A stretch of DNA of 51,600 nucleotides from an uncultured Acetobacteraceae bacterium (GTDB taxonomy: Bacteria; Pseudomonadota; Alphaproteobacteria; Acetobacterales; Acetobacteraceae), in the NCBI GenBank assembly GCA_903895595.1, contig CAITUP010000110.1, forward strand, positions 1-51,600, written 5' to 3'. The translations under genes and the position numbers were made by a program. Under the pieces are notes generated by a model. The model saw only the letters and a list, made by a program, of their open reading frames with translations. It made no database searches and was not told the origin of the DNA. Shown in pieces: positions 1 to 8,296 of the stretch. Position 1 is the first letter of the stretch, and each line of letters opens with the position of its first letter.

Positions 1-88
1 AAACGACCGGCGTTGTCTGGTGCACCGGGCGGGCGACCACGACAGTATCGGTTTCCAGCGGCAGGTTTGGCGTCACGACAGCGTCCAT
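1..88 (-). CDS. Partial leftward gene of unknown function (N-terminus only)
   Basis: An ATG at 86-88 on the minus strand opens a frame that stays open to the window edge, giving 29 visible codons beginning MDAVVTPNLPLE. The residue mix is ordinary for a cytoplasmic protein, with no signal peptide. It is divergent from the M81 gene, and the 101 bases between the two starts would hold both promoters. The Shine-Dalgarno match is poor (AGGCGG directly before the start). No family can be named from so little, and the frame could be fortuitous in such GC-rich DNA. Confidence 0.35.
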   Translation of the reverse strand, partial: MDAVVTPNLPLETDTVVVARPVHQTTPVV

Positions 89-189
89 CCGCCTATTCAA
101 CCCAAGCTGGCGCCCGCTGTCACGGGCCGATCTTCCCGGAAACCGCCCGCGGGCGCATTCTTCCTGGGTCTCAGGGAGAAACCGACGCC

Positions 190-1695
190 ATGCGCCTGCT
201 GCTCGCGACCATGTCGCACGAAACCAACACGTTCTCACCGGTCCCCAGCAAGCTGGAGCGGTTCTGTCGCGACGGGAAAACGCTGCTGACCGGCCAGGCG
301 GCCATCGCCTTCTATCGCGGCACCGCCACCTGCATGGGCGGCTACATCGCGGTGGCGGAGGAAGCGGGCGCCGAGATCGTGCTGCCGGTCGCCGCCAGCG
401 CTCCGCCAAGCGGACGGGTGGACCGGGAGGCGTTCGAGACGTTTTGCAAGTTGATTGTCGATGGCGTGCGCCGGGGTGGGCTGGATGGGATCTGGCTCGA
501 TCTGCACGGCGCGATGGCGGTCGAGGGGATCGAGGACGGGGAAGGCGAGTTGCTGCGCCGCATCCGGGCGGTGGATGCGGTTACGCCGCTGTGCGTGGCC
601 TACGACATGCACGCCAACGTCTACGACGACATGGTCGGGACCGCGCAGGTGGTCACGGGGTACCATACCTATCCCCATATCGACATGCGGCAGACCGCCG
701 AACGCGCCGCTCGGGTTTTACTGCGGGCGATGCGAGGGGAGGTGAAACCGGTATCCGCCTGGGGCGCGTCGCCGATGCTGCCGCATGTCATGGCGCAAGG
801 CACCCACCAGTTCCACAACAAGGAAATTCAAGCGATGTGTGCGGCGTGGGAAGACAGCGGGCGCGCGCTGGCCGCCAGCCTGTTCGTGGGGTTCCCGCAT
901 GCGGATGTGAACATGGCCGGCCTGTCCGCCGTCGTCGTCACCGACAACAACCCCGACGACGCCCAACGCATGGTGGACGAACTGCTCGGCTTCGCCTGGA
1001 ACGCGCGGCGGGACTTCATGTTCGACGTCGAGCCGCTGGAGACCTCCGTCACCCGAGCCAAAGCGCTCGGCGGCGCGCCGGGACCGGTGGTGATGCTGGA
1101 TCACTACGACAACTGCTCCTCCGGCGGCACGATGGATACGACCGACGTGCTGCGGGAGATTATGCGCCAGGGGCTGGAGGACGTGGTGTTCTTCGGCATC
1201 TACGACCCAGAGGCCGTGCAAGCCTGCGTCGCGGCGGGAATCGGGAATGAGATTACCCTGGAGATCGGCGCCAAGCTGCCGATGCCCCAGTTGCCGGTGG
1301 CCAGCGCGCCGTTGCGCGTGACCGGGCGGGTGCGCACGGTGTCGGCGGGGTACTACACTTCGACCGGCGGTCTTTCGCCGGGGTTGAAGATCGCGATGGG
1401 CACGACCGTGGTGCTGGATACCGGCAAGGTGCAGATCGTGCTGCTCAGCCGGCATATCGAGCCGACAGCGCAGGAGATGCTGCGGGTGCTGGGGATCGAG
1501 CCGACCACGGTGAAATATCTGGCGATCAAGAGCCGGGTACACTGGCGGGCCGACCTCGGCCGAATCGCGCGGGAGATCGTGGAGTGCGCGGGCGTGGGGG
1601 TTTGCACGTCGGAATACGATCAGCTGACGTTCCGCGACGTGCGGCGGCCGATCTTTCCGCTCGATCCGGATTTGGCGTGGAACGCGCCGGCTTAG
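190..1695 (+). CDS. M81 family metallopeptidase (MlrC-like)
   Basis: The protein has 501 residues, close to the family norm of about 490-500. M81 proteins are zinc-type hydrolases named after microcystinase MlrC; most bacterial members have unknown substrates, probably small peptides or amide compounds. Family motifs are visible: an N-terminal SHETNTF segment (residues 9-15), LDLHGAM (103-109), YDMHANV (138-144) and GYHTYPHID (157-165), whose His and Asp residues are the likely metal ligands, followed by the C-terminal MlrC domain with a DNCSSGGTMD segment. The open frame extends upstream to base 13, but ATG 190 is preferred because AGGGAGAA lies 9 bases before it and the family N-terminus begins MRLLLATMSHET. 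There is no signal peptide, so it is cytoplasmic. It stands alone and is followed by a tRNA gene. The family call is firm; the substrate is unknown. Confidence 0.9.
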   Translation: MRLLLATMSHETNTFSPVPSKLERFCRDGKTLLTGQAAIAFYRGTATCMGGYIAVAEEAGAEIVLPVAASAPPSGRVDREAFETFCKLIVDGVRRGGLDGIWLDLHGAMAVEGIEDGEGELLRRIRAVDAVTPLCVAYDMHANVYDDMVGTAQVVTGYHTYPHIDMRQTAERAARVLLRAMRGEVKPVSAWGASPMLPHVMAQGTHQFHNKEIQAMCAAWEDSGRALAASLFVGFPHADVNMAGLSAVVVTDNNPDDAQRMVDELLGFAWNARRDFMFDVEPLETSVTRAKALGGAPGPVVMLDHYDNCSSGGTMDTTDVLREIMRQGLEDVVFFGIYDPEAVQACVAAGIGNEITLEIGAKLPMPQLPVASAPLRVTGRVRTVSAGYYTSTGGLSPGLKIAMGTTVVLDTGKVQIVLLSRHIEPTAQEMLRVLGIEPTTVKYLAIKSRVHWRADLGRIAREIVECAGVGVCTSEYDQLTFRDVRRPIFPLDPDLAWNAPA

Positions 1696-1782
1696 GGGGA
1701 GAGGAGTCCGACCACGATGCCGCCGAAAGCATCTTGCGCACCCCCGGCAAGTGGCGCTAGAAGCGCCGCTCCCGACGCCGGA

Positions 1783-1857
1783 GGGCGCGTAGCTCAGCGG
1801 GAGAGCACCTCCCTGACACGGAGGGGGTCACAGGTTCAATCCCTGTCGCGCCCACCA
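1783..1857 (+). tRNA. tRNA-Val (anticodon GAC)
   Basis: The 75-nt cloverleaf includes an encoded CCA. The acceptor stem GGGCGCG (1783-1789) pairs with CGCGCCC (1847-1853), followed by discriminator A and CCA (1855-1857). A D-loop with AGCTCAGCGGGAGAGC is present, the anticodon stem is CCTCC/GGAGG (1808-1812/1820-1824), the anticodon GAC is at 1815-1817, and the T-arm contains GGTTCAATCC. It would read the Val codons GUC and GUU. It sits 87 bases after the M81 gene and faces the small leftward gene at 1862-2035. Confidence 0.97.
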
Positions 1858-1861
1858 TTCC

Positions 1862-2035
1862 TCAATGCCGGGCGTCCAGCACCTCATCGAAAACCGAGTG
1901 GGCCAGCGTCACCAATTGTTCGGCCGTTCCGGAAAATCCCGCGCGATCCGCGGCTTCCGCCAATCGAATCAGACGATCGGACAAAACAAGCGGGCTGACC
2001 TGCGGCCGAGCGGGTGAGAGTTCGAGTTGGGTCAT
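1862..2035 (-). CDS. Small hypothetical protein, 57 aa
   Basis: The frame begins at ATG 2033-2035 and ends at TGA 1862-1864, only 4 bases from the convergent tRNA. The protein starts MTQLELSPARPQ and has a compact, charged, predicted helical remainder (residues about 20-54, with LIRLAEAADRAGF and LVTLAHSVFDEVL); it has no membrane segment or signal peptide. GAGGA lies about 9 bases upstream of the start. It follows the RHH gene on the same strand after a 94-base gap and may share its transcript. I do not recognise the family. Codon use resembles that of its neighbours, which favours a real gene. Confidence 0.55.
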   Translation of the reverse strand: MTQLELSPARPQVSPLVLSDRLIRLAEAADRAGFSGTAEQLVTLAHSVFDEVLDARH

Positions 2036-2129
2036 TGTGGGGTTCCTCTGCCTGGCGGTTCTGTGCCGGGCGGGAGCATGCGACGGTATTCGTAAAGAAA
2101 AGGTTAACGCCGGCCCGAAAAAACGCCGG

Positions 2130-2348
2130 TCATGCGATTTTTTTCGCGGCGAGCAGCGCCGCCACCCGCAGGGCCGACGCTAACGGCCGATCCGCCGCGC
2201 GGGCGGCGTCGGCGGCGGCGACCAGGGCGGACAAAGATTGCCCCGCCTCCGTCGCCATGGACGCCAGGGCGTCCCAGAACTCGGCCTCCAGCGCCACGCT
2301 GGTGCGATGGCCCGCGAGGGAGAAACTGCGTTTGACCAGCCCGCTCAT
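2130..2348 (-). CDS. Ribbon-helix-helix domain protein (RHH_4-like)
   Basis: The protein has 72 residues and begins MSGLVKRSFSLAGHRTSVALE. This fits the RHH_4-type fold common in alphaproteobacteria: a beta strand with Lys/Arg (residues 5-11), then a helix around EAEFWDALASMA and a second helix around SLSALVAAADAAR. Such proteins may bind DNA, but most have no known target. Its ATG overlaps the fumC stop as ATGA, so the two are almost certainly co-transcribed and translationally coupled. In classic RHH repressors the strand contacts DNA as a dimer; whether this one regulates fumC is inference. A longer frame continues upstream but lies inside fumC. Confidence 0.8.
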   Translation of the reverse strand: MSGLVKRSFSLAGHRTSVALEAEFWDALASMATEAGQSLSALVAAADAARAADRPLASALRVAALLAAKKIA

Positions 2349-3754
2349 CCGTTGCCCCCCAACGTCGCGCCAGGGACGGTCATGGCGGCAGGGACGACCC
2401 AACGGTCGAAATCCGCCGGGTCGACGAAGCCCAGTTGAGTGGCCGCCTGTTTCAGGGTGATGTCCGCCGTCAGGGCCAGTTTGCCGATTTGCACGGCCTT
2501 GTCGTAGCCGATTCGCGGGTTGAGCGCCGTCACCAGCATGAGCGATTTCCCAAGATTCTCCGCGATATGCGTTCGGTTCGGCTCCAGCCGGTCGACCATA
2601 TTGGCGGCGAAGCTGGCCGCGGCGTCGGTCAGCAGGCGGCAGGATTGCAGCACGTTGTAAATGATGACCGGCTTGAACACGTTCAATTCCAGGAAGCTTT
2701 GCGCGGCGGCGATGGTCACGGTGACATGATTGCCCATGACCTGGGCCGCGACCATGGTCAACGCCTCGCACTGGGTCGGGTTGGTTTTGCCCGGCATGAT
2801 GGAGCTGGACAGCCCGTCCGCCGGCACGATCAGCTCGCCCAGCCCCGCGCGCGGTCCCGATCCCAGCAAGCGGATCTCGTTGCCGATCTTATTGAGCGAA
2901 ACGGCGACGGTGTTGAACACGCCGGACAGCTCGACCAGCGCGTCATGGGCGCCCATGCCCTCGAACTTGTTCGGGTTGGCGGTGAAGGGCAGACCGGTCA
3001 GGGCACCGATGCGTTCGCAGAATACGCGATCGAAGTCCGGGTGGCAGTTCAGGCCGGTGCCCACGGCGGTGCCCCCTTGCGCGAGCGACAGCAGCCGCGG
3101 TTCGGCGTCCCGCAGCCGGTCGAGACCCAGTTCGACCTGCCGCGCCCAGGCCCCAAACTCCTGCCCCAGGGTGACCGGGACGGCGTCCATCATATGGGTG
3201 CGACCGACTTTGACGATGTCCTTGAACGCATCGGCCTGCCCCATGAGGGCGGTGTGCAACATGCCCAGAGCCGGCACCAGGCGCCGCACCGCGCGGGCGG
3301 CGGCGATGTGCATGACAGTGGGAAAGCTGTCGTTCGACGACTGGCCGCGGTTCACGTGGTCGTTCGGATGCACCGGCGCGTGGATGCCGAGCGGTTGGCC
3401 GAGCATCTGGTTGGCGCGATTGGCGATGACCTCATTGGCGTTCATGTTGGTTTGGGTACCGGAGCCGGTTTGCCAGACCGGCAGGGGAAACTCGGTGTCC
3501 ATTCGGCCCTCGGCGATCTCCCGGGCGGCGGCGGCAATCGCTGCGGCGAGGGCGGCCGGCAGTTCGCCCAGTTGCTGGTTGGCCTCCGCCGCCGCCTGCT
3601 TCTGGAGGCCGAGGGCGTGGATAAGATCCGGCGGGAACTGCTCCGTCCCAATCTGAAACAGCAGACGAGCGCGCTCGGTTTGCGGGCCCCAGTAGCGGTC
3701 GGCGGCGATTTCGATGCTGCCGAGGCTGTCGGTCTCGATACGGGTCGCTGCCAT
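2345..3754 (-). CDS. fumC: Class II fumarate hydratase (fumarase C)
   Basis: This enzyme reversibly hydrates fumarate to L-malate in the TCA cycle as a cytoplasmic, iron-independent homotetramer. The 469-residue length is normal for FumC. The active-site segments are all present: TGSGTQTNMNANE (96-108), HPNDHVNRGQSSND (129-142), GRTHMMDAVPVT (184-195, with catalytic His187) and the superfamily signature GLSSSIMPGKTNPTQ (314-328), whose Ser is the catalytic base. The start ATG 3752-3754 gives the expected MAATRIETDSLG N-terminus and has AGGAACA about 8 bases upstream; the frame extends further but without family-like sequence. It overlaps the RHH gene downstream by 4 bases and diverges from the ADH gene across 106 bases. 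Confidence 0.98.
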   Translation of the reverse strand: MAATRIETDSLGSIEIAADRYWGPQTERARLLFQIGTEQFPPDLIHALGLQKQAAAEANQQLGELPAALAAAIAAAAREIAEGRMDTEFPLPVWQTGSGTQTNMNANEVIANRANQMLGQPLGIHAPVHPNDHVNRGQSSNDSFPTVMHIAAARAVRRLVPALGMLHTALMGQADAFKDIVKVGRTHMMDAVPVTLGQEFGAWARQVELGLDRLRDAEPRLLSLAQGGTAVGTGLNCHPDFDRVFCERIGALTGLPFTANPNKFEGMGAHDALVELSGVFNTVAVSLNKIGNEIRLLGSGPRAGLGELIVPADGLSSSIMPGKTNPTQCEALTMVAAQVMGNHVTVTIAAAQSFLELNVFKPVIIYNVLQSCRLLTDAAASFAANMVDRLEPNRTHIAENLGKSLMLVTALNPRIGYDKAVQIGKLALTADITLKQAATQLGFVDPADFDRWVVPAAMTVPGATLGGNG

Positions 3755-3814
3755 GGGACTGTTCCTGGGTTGCTGTCGATCCCAATGTGCGGTGCCGTGC
3801 TTCCGATTCCACTC

Positions 3815-3833
3815 CCCCAGGGGTAGTCTGGGG
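3815..3833. promoter_or_regulatory. Inverted repeat in the fumC/ADH divergent promoter region
   Basis: CCCCAG (3815-3820) and CTGGGG (3828-3833) form a 6-bp inverted repeat with a 7-base spacer, 28 bases before the ADH start and 61 bases upstream of fumC. The position suits an operator for one or both genes. It could also be a chance GC palindrome. Confidence 0.3.
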
Positions 3834-3860
3834 CAACTCTTTTCCAATGGGAGAACATCC

Positions 3861-5009
3861 ATGGTCCAATCCGGTCGCGTCGCCTTCGGCAAGATGGAAG
3901 AGGTGCTGTTCGGCGTGTCCGCCGCCGACGCGGTGGCGCAGCAGGCGCGGGATTTGGGAGCGACTCGGGTGTTCCTGATGGTCAGCGGCACGCTGAACCG
4001 GGAAACGGATGAGATCGCGCGTGTGCGGGCGGCGCTGGGCAATCTGTGCGCCGGGGTGTTCGACAAGATGCCGGCGCATACGCCGCGTCAGGCCGTGGTC
4101 GCCGCCGCCAATCAAGCGCGGGAGGCCGGGGCCGATCTGATCGTCACTATTGGCGGCGGTTCCATCACCGATGGCGCCAAGACCGTGCAACTCTGCCTCG
4201 CCAACGACATCCGTACGGCCGAGGCACTGGATTCAATCCGTCCGTCTCAGCCAGGGATCAAGCCGCCGGAGGTGCGCCAGATCAGCGTGCCCACCACCCT
4301 GTCGGCCGGGGAGTTCAGCGCGCTGGCGGGCGTCACCGATGAGCGGACACGAGTGAAGGAGCTGTTCGCCCACCCGACCGTGATCCCGCGCACCGTGATC
4401 CTGGACCCGTCGATCACCCGCCACACGCCGGAGTGGCTGTTCCTGTCCACCGGCATTCGCGCGGTGGATCACTGCGTGGAGGGGTTCTGCTCGCTGGAGG
4501 CCAATCCCTACGCCGACGCCCAGGCGCTGCGCGGCCTGACGCTGCTGACCCGCGGGCTGGCGCGTGTGAAGGCCGATCCCTCCGACATCCAGGCTCGGCT
4601 CGACTGCCAGATCGGGTCGTGGCTTTCGATGGGGCCGCTGGCGAGCGGCGTGCCGATGGGGGCGAGCCATGGAATCGGCTACGTGCTGGGCGCGGTGCAC
4701 GACATCCCGCACGGGCATACGTCCTGCATCATGCTGCCGGCGGTCATGCGCTGGAACAAATCCGCCAACGCGGACCGTCAGGCGGAGATCGCTGCGGCGA
4801 TGGGGCATCCGGGGGAGGACGCCGGGGACGTGCTCGACCGGTTCATCGGCGGTCTCGGAATGCCTCGCAGCCTGGGTGCGGTGCATGTGGGTGCGGATGC
4901 CTATACGCGGATATCCGAGCAGGCGATGGGCACGCCGTGGATTCCGCGTAATCCGCGGAAGATCGACGGCCCGGCGCAGGTGCGGGAGATTTTAGAGATG
5001 GCGGCGTAA
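3861..5009 (+). CDS. Iron-containing alcohol dehydrogenase family protein, maleylacetate-reductase-like
   Basis: The 382-residue protein has the two-domain group III ADH fold: an N-terminal NAD(P)-binding part with IGGGSITDGAK (97-107) and PTTLSAGEF (144-152), then a helical C-terminal part with SHGIGYVLGAVHDIPHGHT (269-287). In iron ADHs such as FucO the first metal ligands lie in a D-A-x-x-H motif. Here the equivalent stretch reads GIRAVDHCVEG (198-208), so Arg200 stands where the ligand Asp is expected while His204 is kept. Maleylacetate reductases also lack that Asp, which suggests a related, possibly metal-independent, NAD(P)H-dependent reductase. The start is ATG 3861 with GGGAGA upstream; the longer frame from 3714 runs into fumC. 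It diverges from fumC and no aromatic-ring gene adjoins it, so the substrate is open. Confidence 0.8.
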   Translation: MVQSGRVAFGKMEEVLFGVSAADAVAQQARDLGATRVFLMVSGTLNRETDEIARVRAALGNLCAGVFDKMPAHTPRQAVVAAANQAREAGADLIVTIGGGSITDGAKTVQLCLANDIRTAEALDSIRPSQPGIKPPEVRQISVPTTLSAGEFSALAGVTDERTRVKELFAHPTVIPRTVILDPSITRHTPEWLFLSTGIRAVDHCVEGFCSLEANPYADAQALRGLTLLTRGLARVKADPSDIQARLDCQIGSWLSMGPLASGVPMGASHGIGYVLGAVHDIPHGHTSCIMLPAVMRWNKSANADRQAEIAAAMGHPGEDAGDVLDRFIGGLGMPRSLGAVHVGADAYTRISEQAMGTPWIPRNPRKIDGPAQVREILEMAA

Positions 5010-5094
5010 CGGCTTACCCGCCCATCCGCACGCTCCATCCGCATACCTGTATGGACATTTCGGCATCTTGACCGCCCGGACCGGAATCCGCGCG

Positions 5095-5112
5095 AATGAA
5101 TAAATGTTCATT
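5095..5112. promoter_or_regulatory. Inverted repeat upstream of the TonB-dependent receptor
   Basis: AATGAA (5095-5100) and TTCATT (5107-5112) form an inverted repeat with a 6-base spacer, inside an AT-rich stretch of an otherwise GC-rich 220-base intergenic region (5010-5229). It lies about 118 bases before the receptor start. It may be an operator for an iron-type regulator, but it does not match a Fur, Irr or RirA consensus that I can recall. Confidence 0.3.
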
Positions 5113-5229
5113 TTAACAGATTTGTCATCTCGTTAGTGCCGTTCTGTAACACATGGTCTCGCTCTCGCTGCTATTCCCCCCCCGCGATATCGGGCGGCCA
5201 CCGCTCGTGATTGTCAGGAGCGGATACAA

Positions 5230-7584
5230 ATGGTTACGGAACGGACGGTAACGCGGCGCGCCATGCTTTTGGCATCGACATTCATTATTCCGATGATTTG
5301 GGCCAGTGGCGCGGCGGTCGCGCAGTCCGCCGATATCGGAACGGTCGACGTGAAGAACCAGGGCAATGGCCTGCCGCCGGTTTCCGCTCCGGCCGCAGTC
5401 GGCAGCAAGGCCCCCCCGGGCTCGGCACCGGCGCTGTCGCCTTCGCAAGGATCGCTGGAGGCGTTTCAGCCGGGATCGATCGTCAGCGACAAGGTGATCC
5501 AGGATTTGATCCCGTCCAGCTCGGATTACAACGAAACCGCGAAATACACCCCTGGCTTCCTGTCCAACAATCCCAACGGACTGCTTGGCGACAGCAAGAG
5601 CGGCTGGCGCGGCTATCAGGATGGGCAGTTCAACATAACCTTCGATGGCATCCCGTTTGGCGATGCCAACGATCCGACCCACCACTCGGCCGCCTATTTC
5701 CCGCGCGCCTTCCTGGGCAGCGTGATCGTCGATCGTGGCCCAGGCGCGGCATCGCAGGTCGGTTATGCGACGTACGGCGGCACAATGGCGCTGCGTTCGC
5801 TCGACCTCAGCGATAAGTTCGGTGGCAGCATCGAGACGTCTTACGGTTCGTTCAACACCTTCAGCTCCGCCCTGACGATGCAAACCGGCTTGATCGCCGG
5901 CACCGGCGTGCGCGGGCTGATCCAGTATTCGCACGCGAACACCAGCGGCGCGCAGCTTTACGGCAAGGTGAACCAGGATCAGTTCCTGGGTAAGGTCGAA
6001 GAAAAGGTCGGCAACTTCAAGCTGACGGTGTTCGCCAGCTACGGGCAGGAGCAGTACAACAACGTCACCGGCATCACCTATCCGCAGTTGCAACAATATG
6101 GCAAGCGCTATGGCGCGGTTAACGCCAACCCGCTGACACAGCAGTTCGCCGACTTCAACAATTCCCAAAAAGCGACCGACATGGAATATGTCAAGCTGGA
6201 AGGGGATTTCGGCAGCTGGCGCTTCGACAACACGTTGTATACGTACTCCTATTGGTATCCGCAGCTGCAGAACAACGGCAACGACCAGACCGTCGAGGGT
6301 CTGATCACGGCGACCAACGGCGCGGTGACCGGGGTTACCGTCCCAACGCTTACCAACCCCAAACCGAGCACCAAGACGGCAGTCCTGGGTGTCGCCAGCA
6401 CGGACGTCGTCGGCTTCATCAAGAACAACAACTATCGTGCCTATGGCAACATCTTCAAAGGCGAACACGATTTCGACGCGGGCATGTTCAGCGGCACGCT
6501 CCGTGCCGGCCTTTGGGTCGAGCATGTCGACAACACCCGGCTACAAGAATACATCGACTACACGACGTACCGGACTTTCCCTTCCCTCGGGAACGGACCT
6601 ACAACGTCCTATAAGCTCAATCTGTCATCGCATATCACCAACATCCAACCCTTCGTGGAATACGACTGGCGTCCGATCGAGGGCCTGACGATCACGCCGG
6701 GCTTCAAATACGAATCCTTCACCCGCGACCACAACGCGCTGGTGAACCAGACAACGTTGCAGCCACTGAACTATTCCGCGACCTATAACGCGGCGCTTCC
6801 TTTCCTTGCGGTGAAATACAAGGTCAGCGATGAGGTCACGGTCTACGCCCAGGCATCCGAAGGCTTCCTGGCACCGACGGTATCGGCCCTTTATGTCTTC
6901 AACCCGGCCCAGGGCGGCATTCAGCCGCAACGGACAACCAATTTCCAGGCGGGCGCGGTCTACAAGAACGGCAAAATCACGGCCGATGCCGACGCTTACA
7001 TCATCACCGCGTCGAATTTCCCGATCGTGACAAACCTGGCGTCCGGGCAGCAAATCTACCAGAATGGCGGCACCGCGCAGTACCGCGGCGTGGAGGCCGA
7101 GGGCACCTACGCCGTTATGAACGGATGGTCGGTTTACGGCAGCGCGGCGCTGATCAGCGCGAAATACATCCAGGGCCAGTTCACCGGCATGCGGGTCGGC
7201 GACGCACCGGATTACACGGCGACTTTCGGTGCGGTCTACGACGACGGCATGTTCTTCGGATCACTGATGCAGCGTTTCATCGGCGACTCTTATGGCAACA
7301 ACGGCCAGAAGGCCAACTCGGCCACGACCGCTTCGGCGCTGAACTTCGTCAAGAGCTACAACACCACCGACCTCGTGATCGGGTTCCGCACCAGCCCGCG
7401 GCACGATTTCGGCCTGAACAACCAGATGAAAATTCGGCTCGGCATCTACAACATCTTCGATCACCGCAACACGGTCGAAGCCGCCGGCGACCCCACGGGC
7501 GTGAACAGCCTGAACAACACCAAGATCACCTACAGCTTCCTGCCGGGTCGCACGATCATGGGCAGCGTGGGTATCAGCTTCTAA
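5230..7584 (+). CDS. TonB-dependent outer-membrane receptor
   Basis: The 784-residue protein is an outer-membrane gated porin that would import an iron chelate or other scarce ligand using TonB energy. A signal peptide is visible (basic n-region with TRR at 8-10, hydrophobic core about 11-30, likely cleavage after AVA at 31). The mature start ADIGTVDVKN could be the TonB box. A plug domain follows (about residues 70-200, with DGIPFGDANDPTHHS and VDRGPGAASQVGYATYGGT), then a barrel of alternating aromatic/polar strands ending in ...MGSVGISF, the terminal Phe typical of BAM substrates. AGGAG lies 12 bases before ATG 5230. A strong terminator and then exbB-exbD-tonB follow, which ties the receptor to its energising complex. 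The ligand cannot be named from sequence; no siderophore biosynthesis genes adjoin it. Confidence 0.93.
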   Translation: MVTERTVTRRAMLLASTFIIPMIWASGAAVAQSADIGTVDVKNQGNGLPPVSAPAAVGSKAPPGSAPALSPSQGSLEAFQPGSIVSDKVIQDLIPSSSDYNETAKYTPGFLSNNPNGLLGDSKSGWRGYQDGQFNITFDGIPFGDANDPTHHSAAYFPRAFLGSVIVDRGPGAASQVGYATYGGTMALRSLDLSDKFGGSIETSYGSFNTFSSALTMQTGLIAGTGVRGLIQYSHANTSGAQLYGKVNQDQFLGKVEEKVGNFKLTVFASYGQEQYNNVTGITYPQLQQYGKRYGAVNANPLTQQFADFNNSQKATDMEYVKLEGDFGSWRFDNTLYTYSYWYPQLQNNGNDQTVEGLITATNGAVTGVTVPTLTNPKPSTKTAVLGVASTDVVGFIKNNNYRAYGNIFKGEHDFDAGMFSGTLRAGLWVEHVDNTRLQEYIDYTTYRTFPSLGNGPTTSYKLNLSSHITNIQPFVEYDWRPIEGLTITPGFKYESFTRDHNALVNQTTLQPLNYSATYNAALPFLAVKYKVSDEVTVYAQASEGFLAPTVSALYVFNPAQGGIQPQRTTNFQAGAVYKNGKITADADAYIITASNFPIVTNLASGQQIYQNGGTAQYRGVEAEGTYAVMNGWSVYGSAALISAKYIQGQFTGMRVGDAPDYTATFGAVYDDGMFFGSLMQRFIGDSYGNNGQKANSATTASALNFVKSYNTTDLVIGFRTSPRHDFGLNNQMKIRLGIYNIFDHRNTVEAAGDPTGVNSLNNTKITYSFLPGRTIMGSVGISF

Positions 7585-7602
7585 CACCCAGCGTTGCATG
7601 CG

Positions 7603-7639
7603 GGAGGGGGGTCGGCGTTCGCCGGGTCCCCTCCTTTTT
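7603..7639 (+). terminator. Rho-independent terminator after the TonB-dependent receptor
   Basis: GGAGGGG (7603-7609) pairs with CCCCTCC (7628-7634), with an inner GGC/GCC pair around a GTTC loop (7614-7623), followed at once by TTTTT (7635-7639). It lies 18 bases after the receptor stop and 24 before exbB, so it can end the receptor transcript or let only part of it continue into exbB-exbD-tonB. Confidence 0.85.
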
Positions 7640-7663
7640 CCGTTCTTAAAGAAGGCATCGTTC

Positions 7664-8296
7664 ATGAGCCTGTCCCCGATCGAGTTCTTCCTGATGGCCG
7701 GCAGCGTCGGCAAATCCGTTCTGATCGTGTTGCTGCTGGCATCGGTCTGGTGCTGGGTCCTGATCGTCGAGGGGATCGTTGGCGCCGTTCGTTTCAAAGG
7801 CGCGCTGCGGCGCTGGCGGGCGGGCCAGCCCGATCCGTTGCTGGCGGCGGTGGCCGGAGCCGGACAGAAAGCGGCGGCGTTGCGCCTTCCGGCCGAGGGG
7901 ATCGGCGACACCCGCACCCGCATCATCGAAGCCATGAACCGCCAGGCACGCGGGGTTATCGCGGGTGTCGAGGGCGGATTGGCCAACCTCGCCGTCATCG
8001 CGTCCGTCGCGCCGTTTATCGGCCTGTTCGGCACAGTTTGGGGCATCATGGCCAGCTTCACGGCTATCGCGGCCGCTAAAGACACTTCGCTCGCGGTCGT
8101 CGCGCCGGGCATCGCCGAGGCCCTGGCGACCACCGCCATCGGGCTGGCCGCGGCCATCCCGGCCTCGATCGGCTACACCCGTATCGGCGCGTCGATCGGG
8201 GCCGCGACGCAGGATCTGGCCGGGTTGATCGAGGAAGAGGCGCTGAACGCTGTTACCCCGGCCACCAAGCGCACCGCCTTGAAAGAGGTCGTGTGA
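7664..8296 (+). CDS. exbB: ExbB/TolQ-family proton channel subunit
   Basis: The 210-residue inner-membrane protein belongs to the MotA/TolQ/ExbB family and forms the proton-driven motor that energises TonB. Three membrane segments are visible: about 16-37 (IVLLLASVWCWVLIVEGIVG region), about 106-130 (with the family segment APFIGLFGTVWGIM) and about 150-172 (ATTAIGLAAAIPA). The start is ATG 7664, with GAAGG 8 bases upstream; the frame is open earlier but passes through the terminator. Its stop overlaps exbD as TGATG. TolQ is the main alternative, but the adjoining TonB-dependent receptor and tonB favour ExbB. Confidence 0.93.
   Translation: MSLSPIEFFLMAGSVGKSVLIVLLLASVWCWVLIVEGIVGAVRFKGALRRWRAGQPDPLLAAVAGAGQKAAALRLPAEGIGDTRTRIIEAMNRQARGVIAGVEGGLANLAVIASVAPFIGLFGTVWGIMASFTAIAAAKDTSLAVVAPGIAEALATTAIGLAAAIPASIGYTRIGASIGAATQDLAGLIEEEALNAVTPATKRTALKEVV

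Noticed and set aside
1783-2035. tRNA-Val as an integration site
   Set aside because: No integrase gene and no repeat of the tRNA 3' end was seen in the flanking sequence.
2435-3826. 463-codon rightward open frame opposite fumC
   Set aside because: It is antisense to an unmistakable fumarase and arises from the high third-position GC; its sequence matches no protein family.
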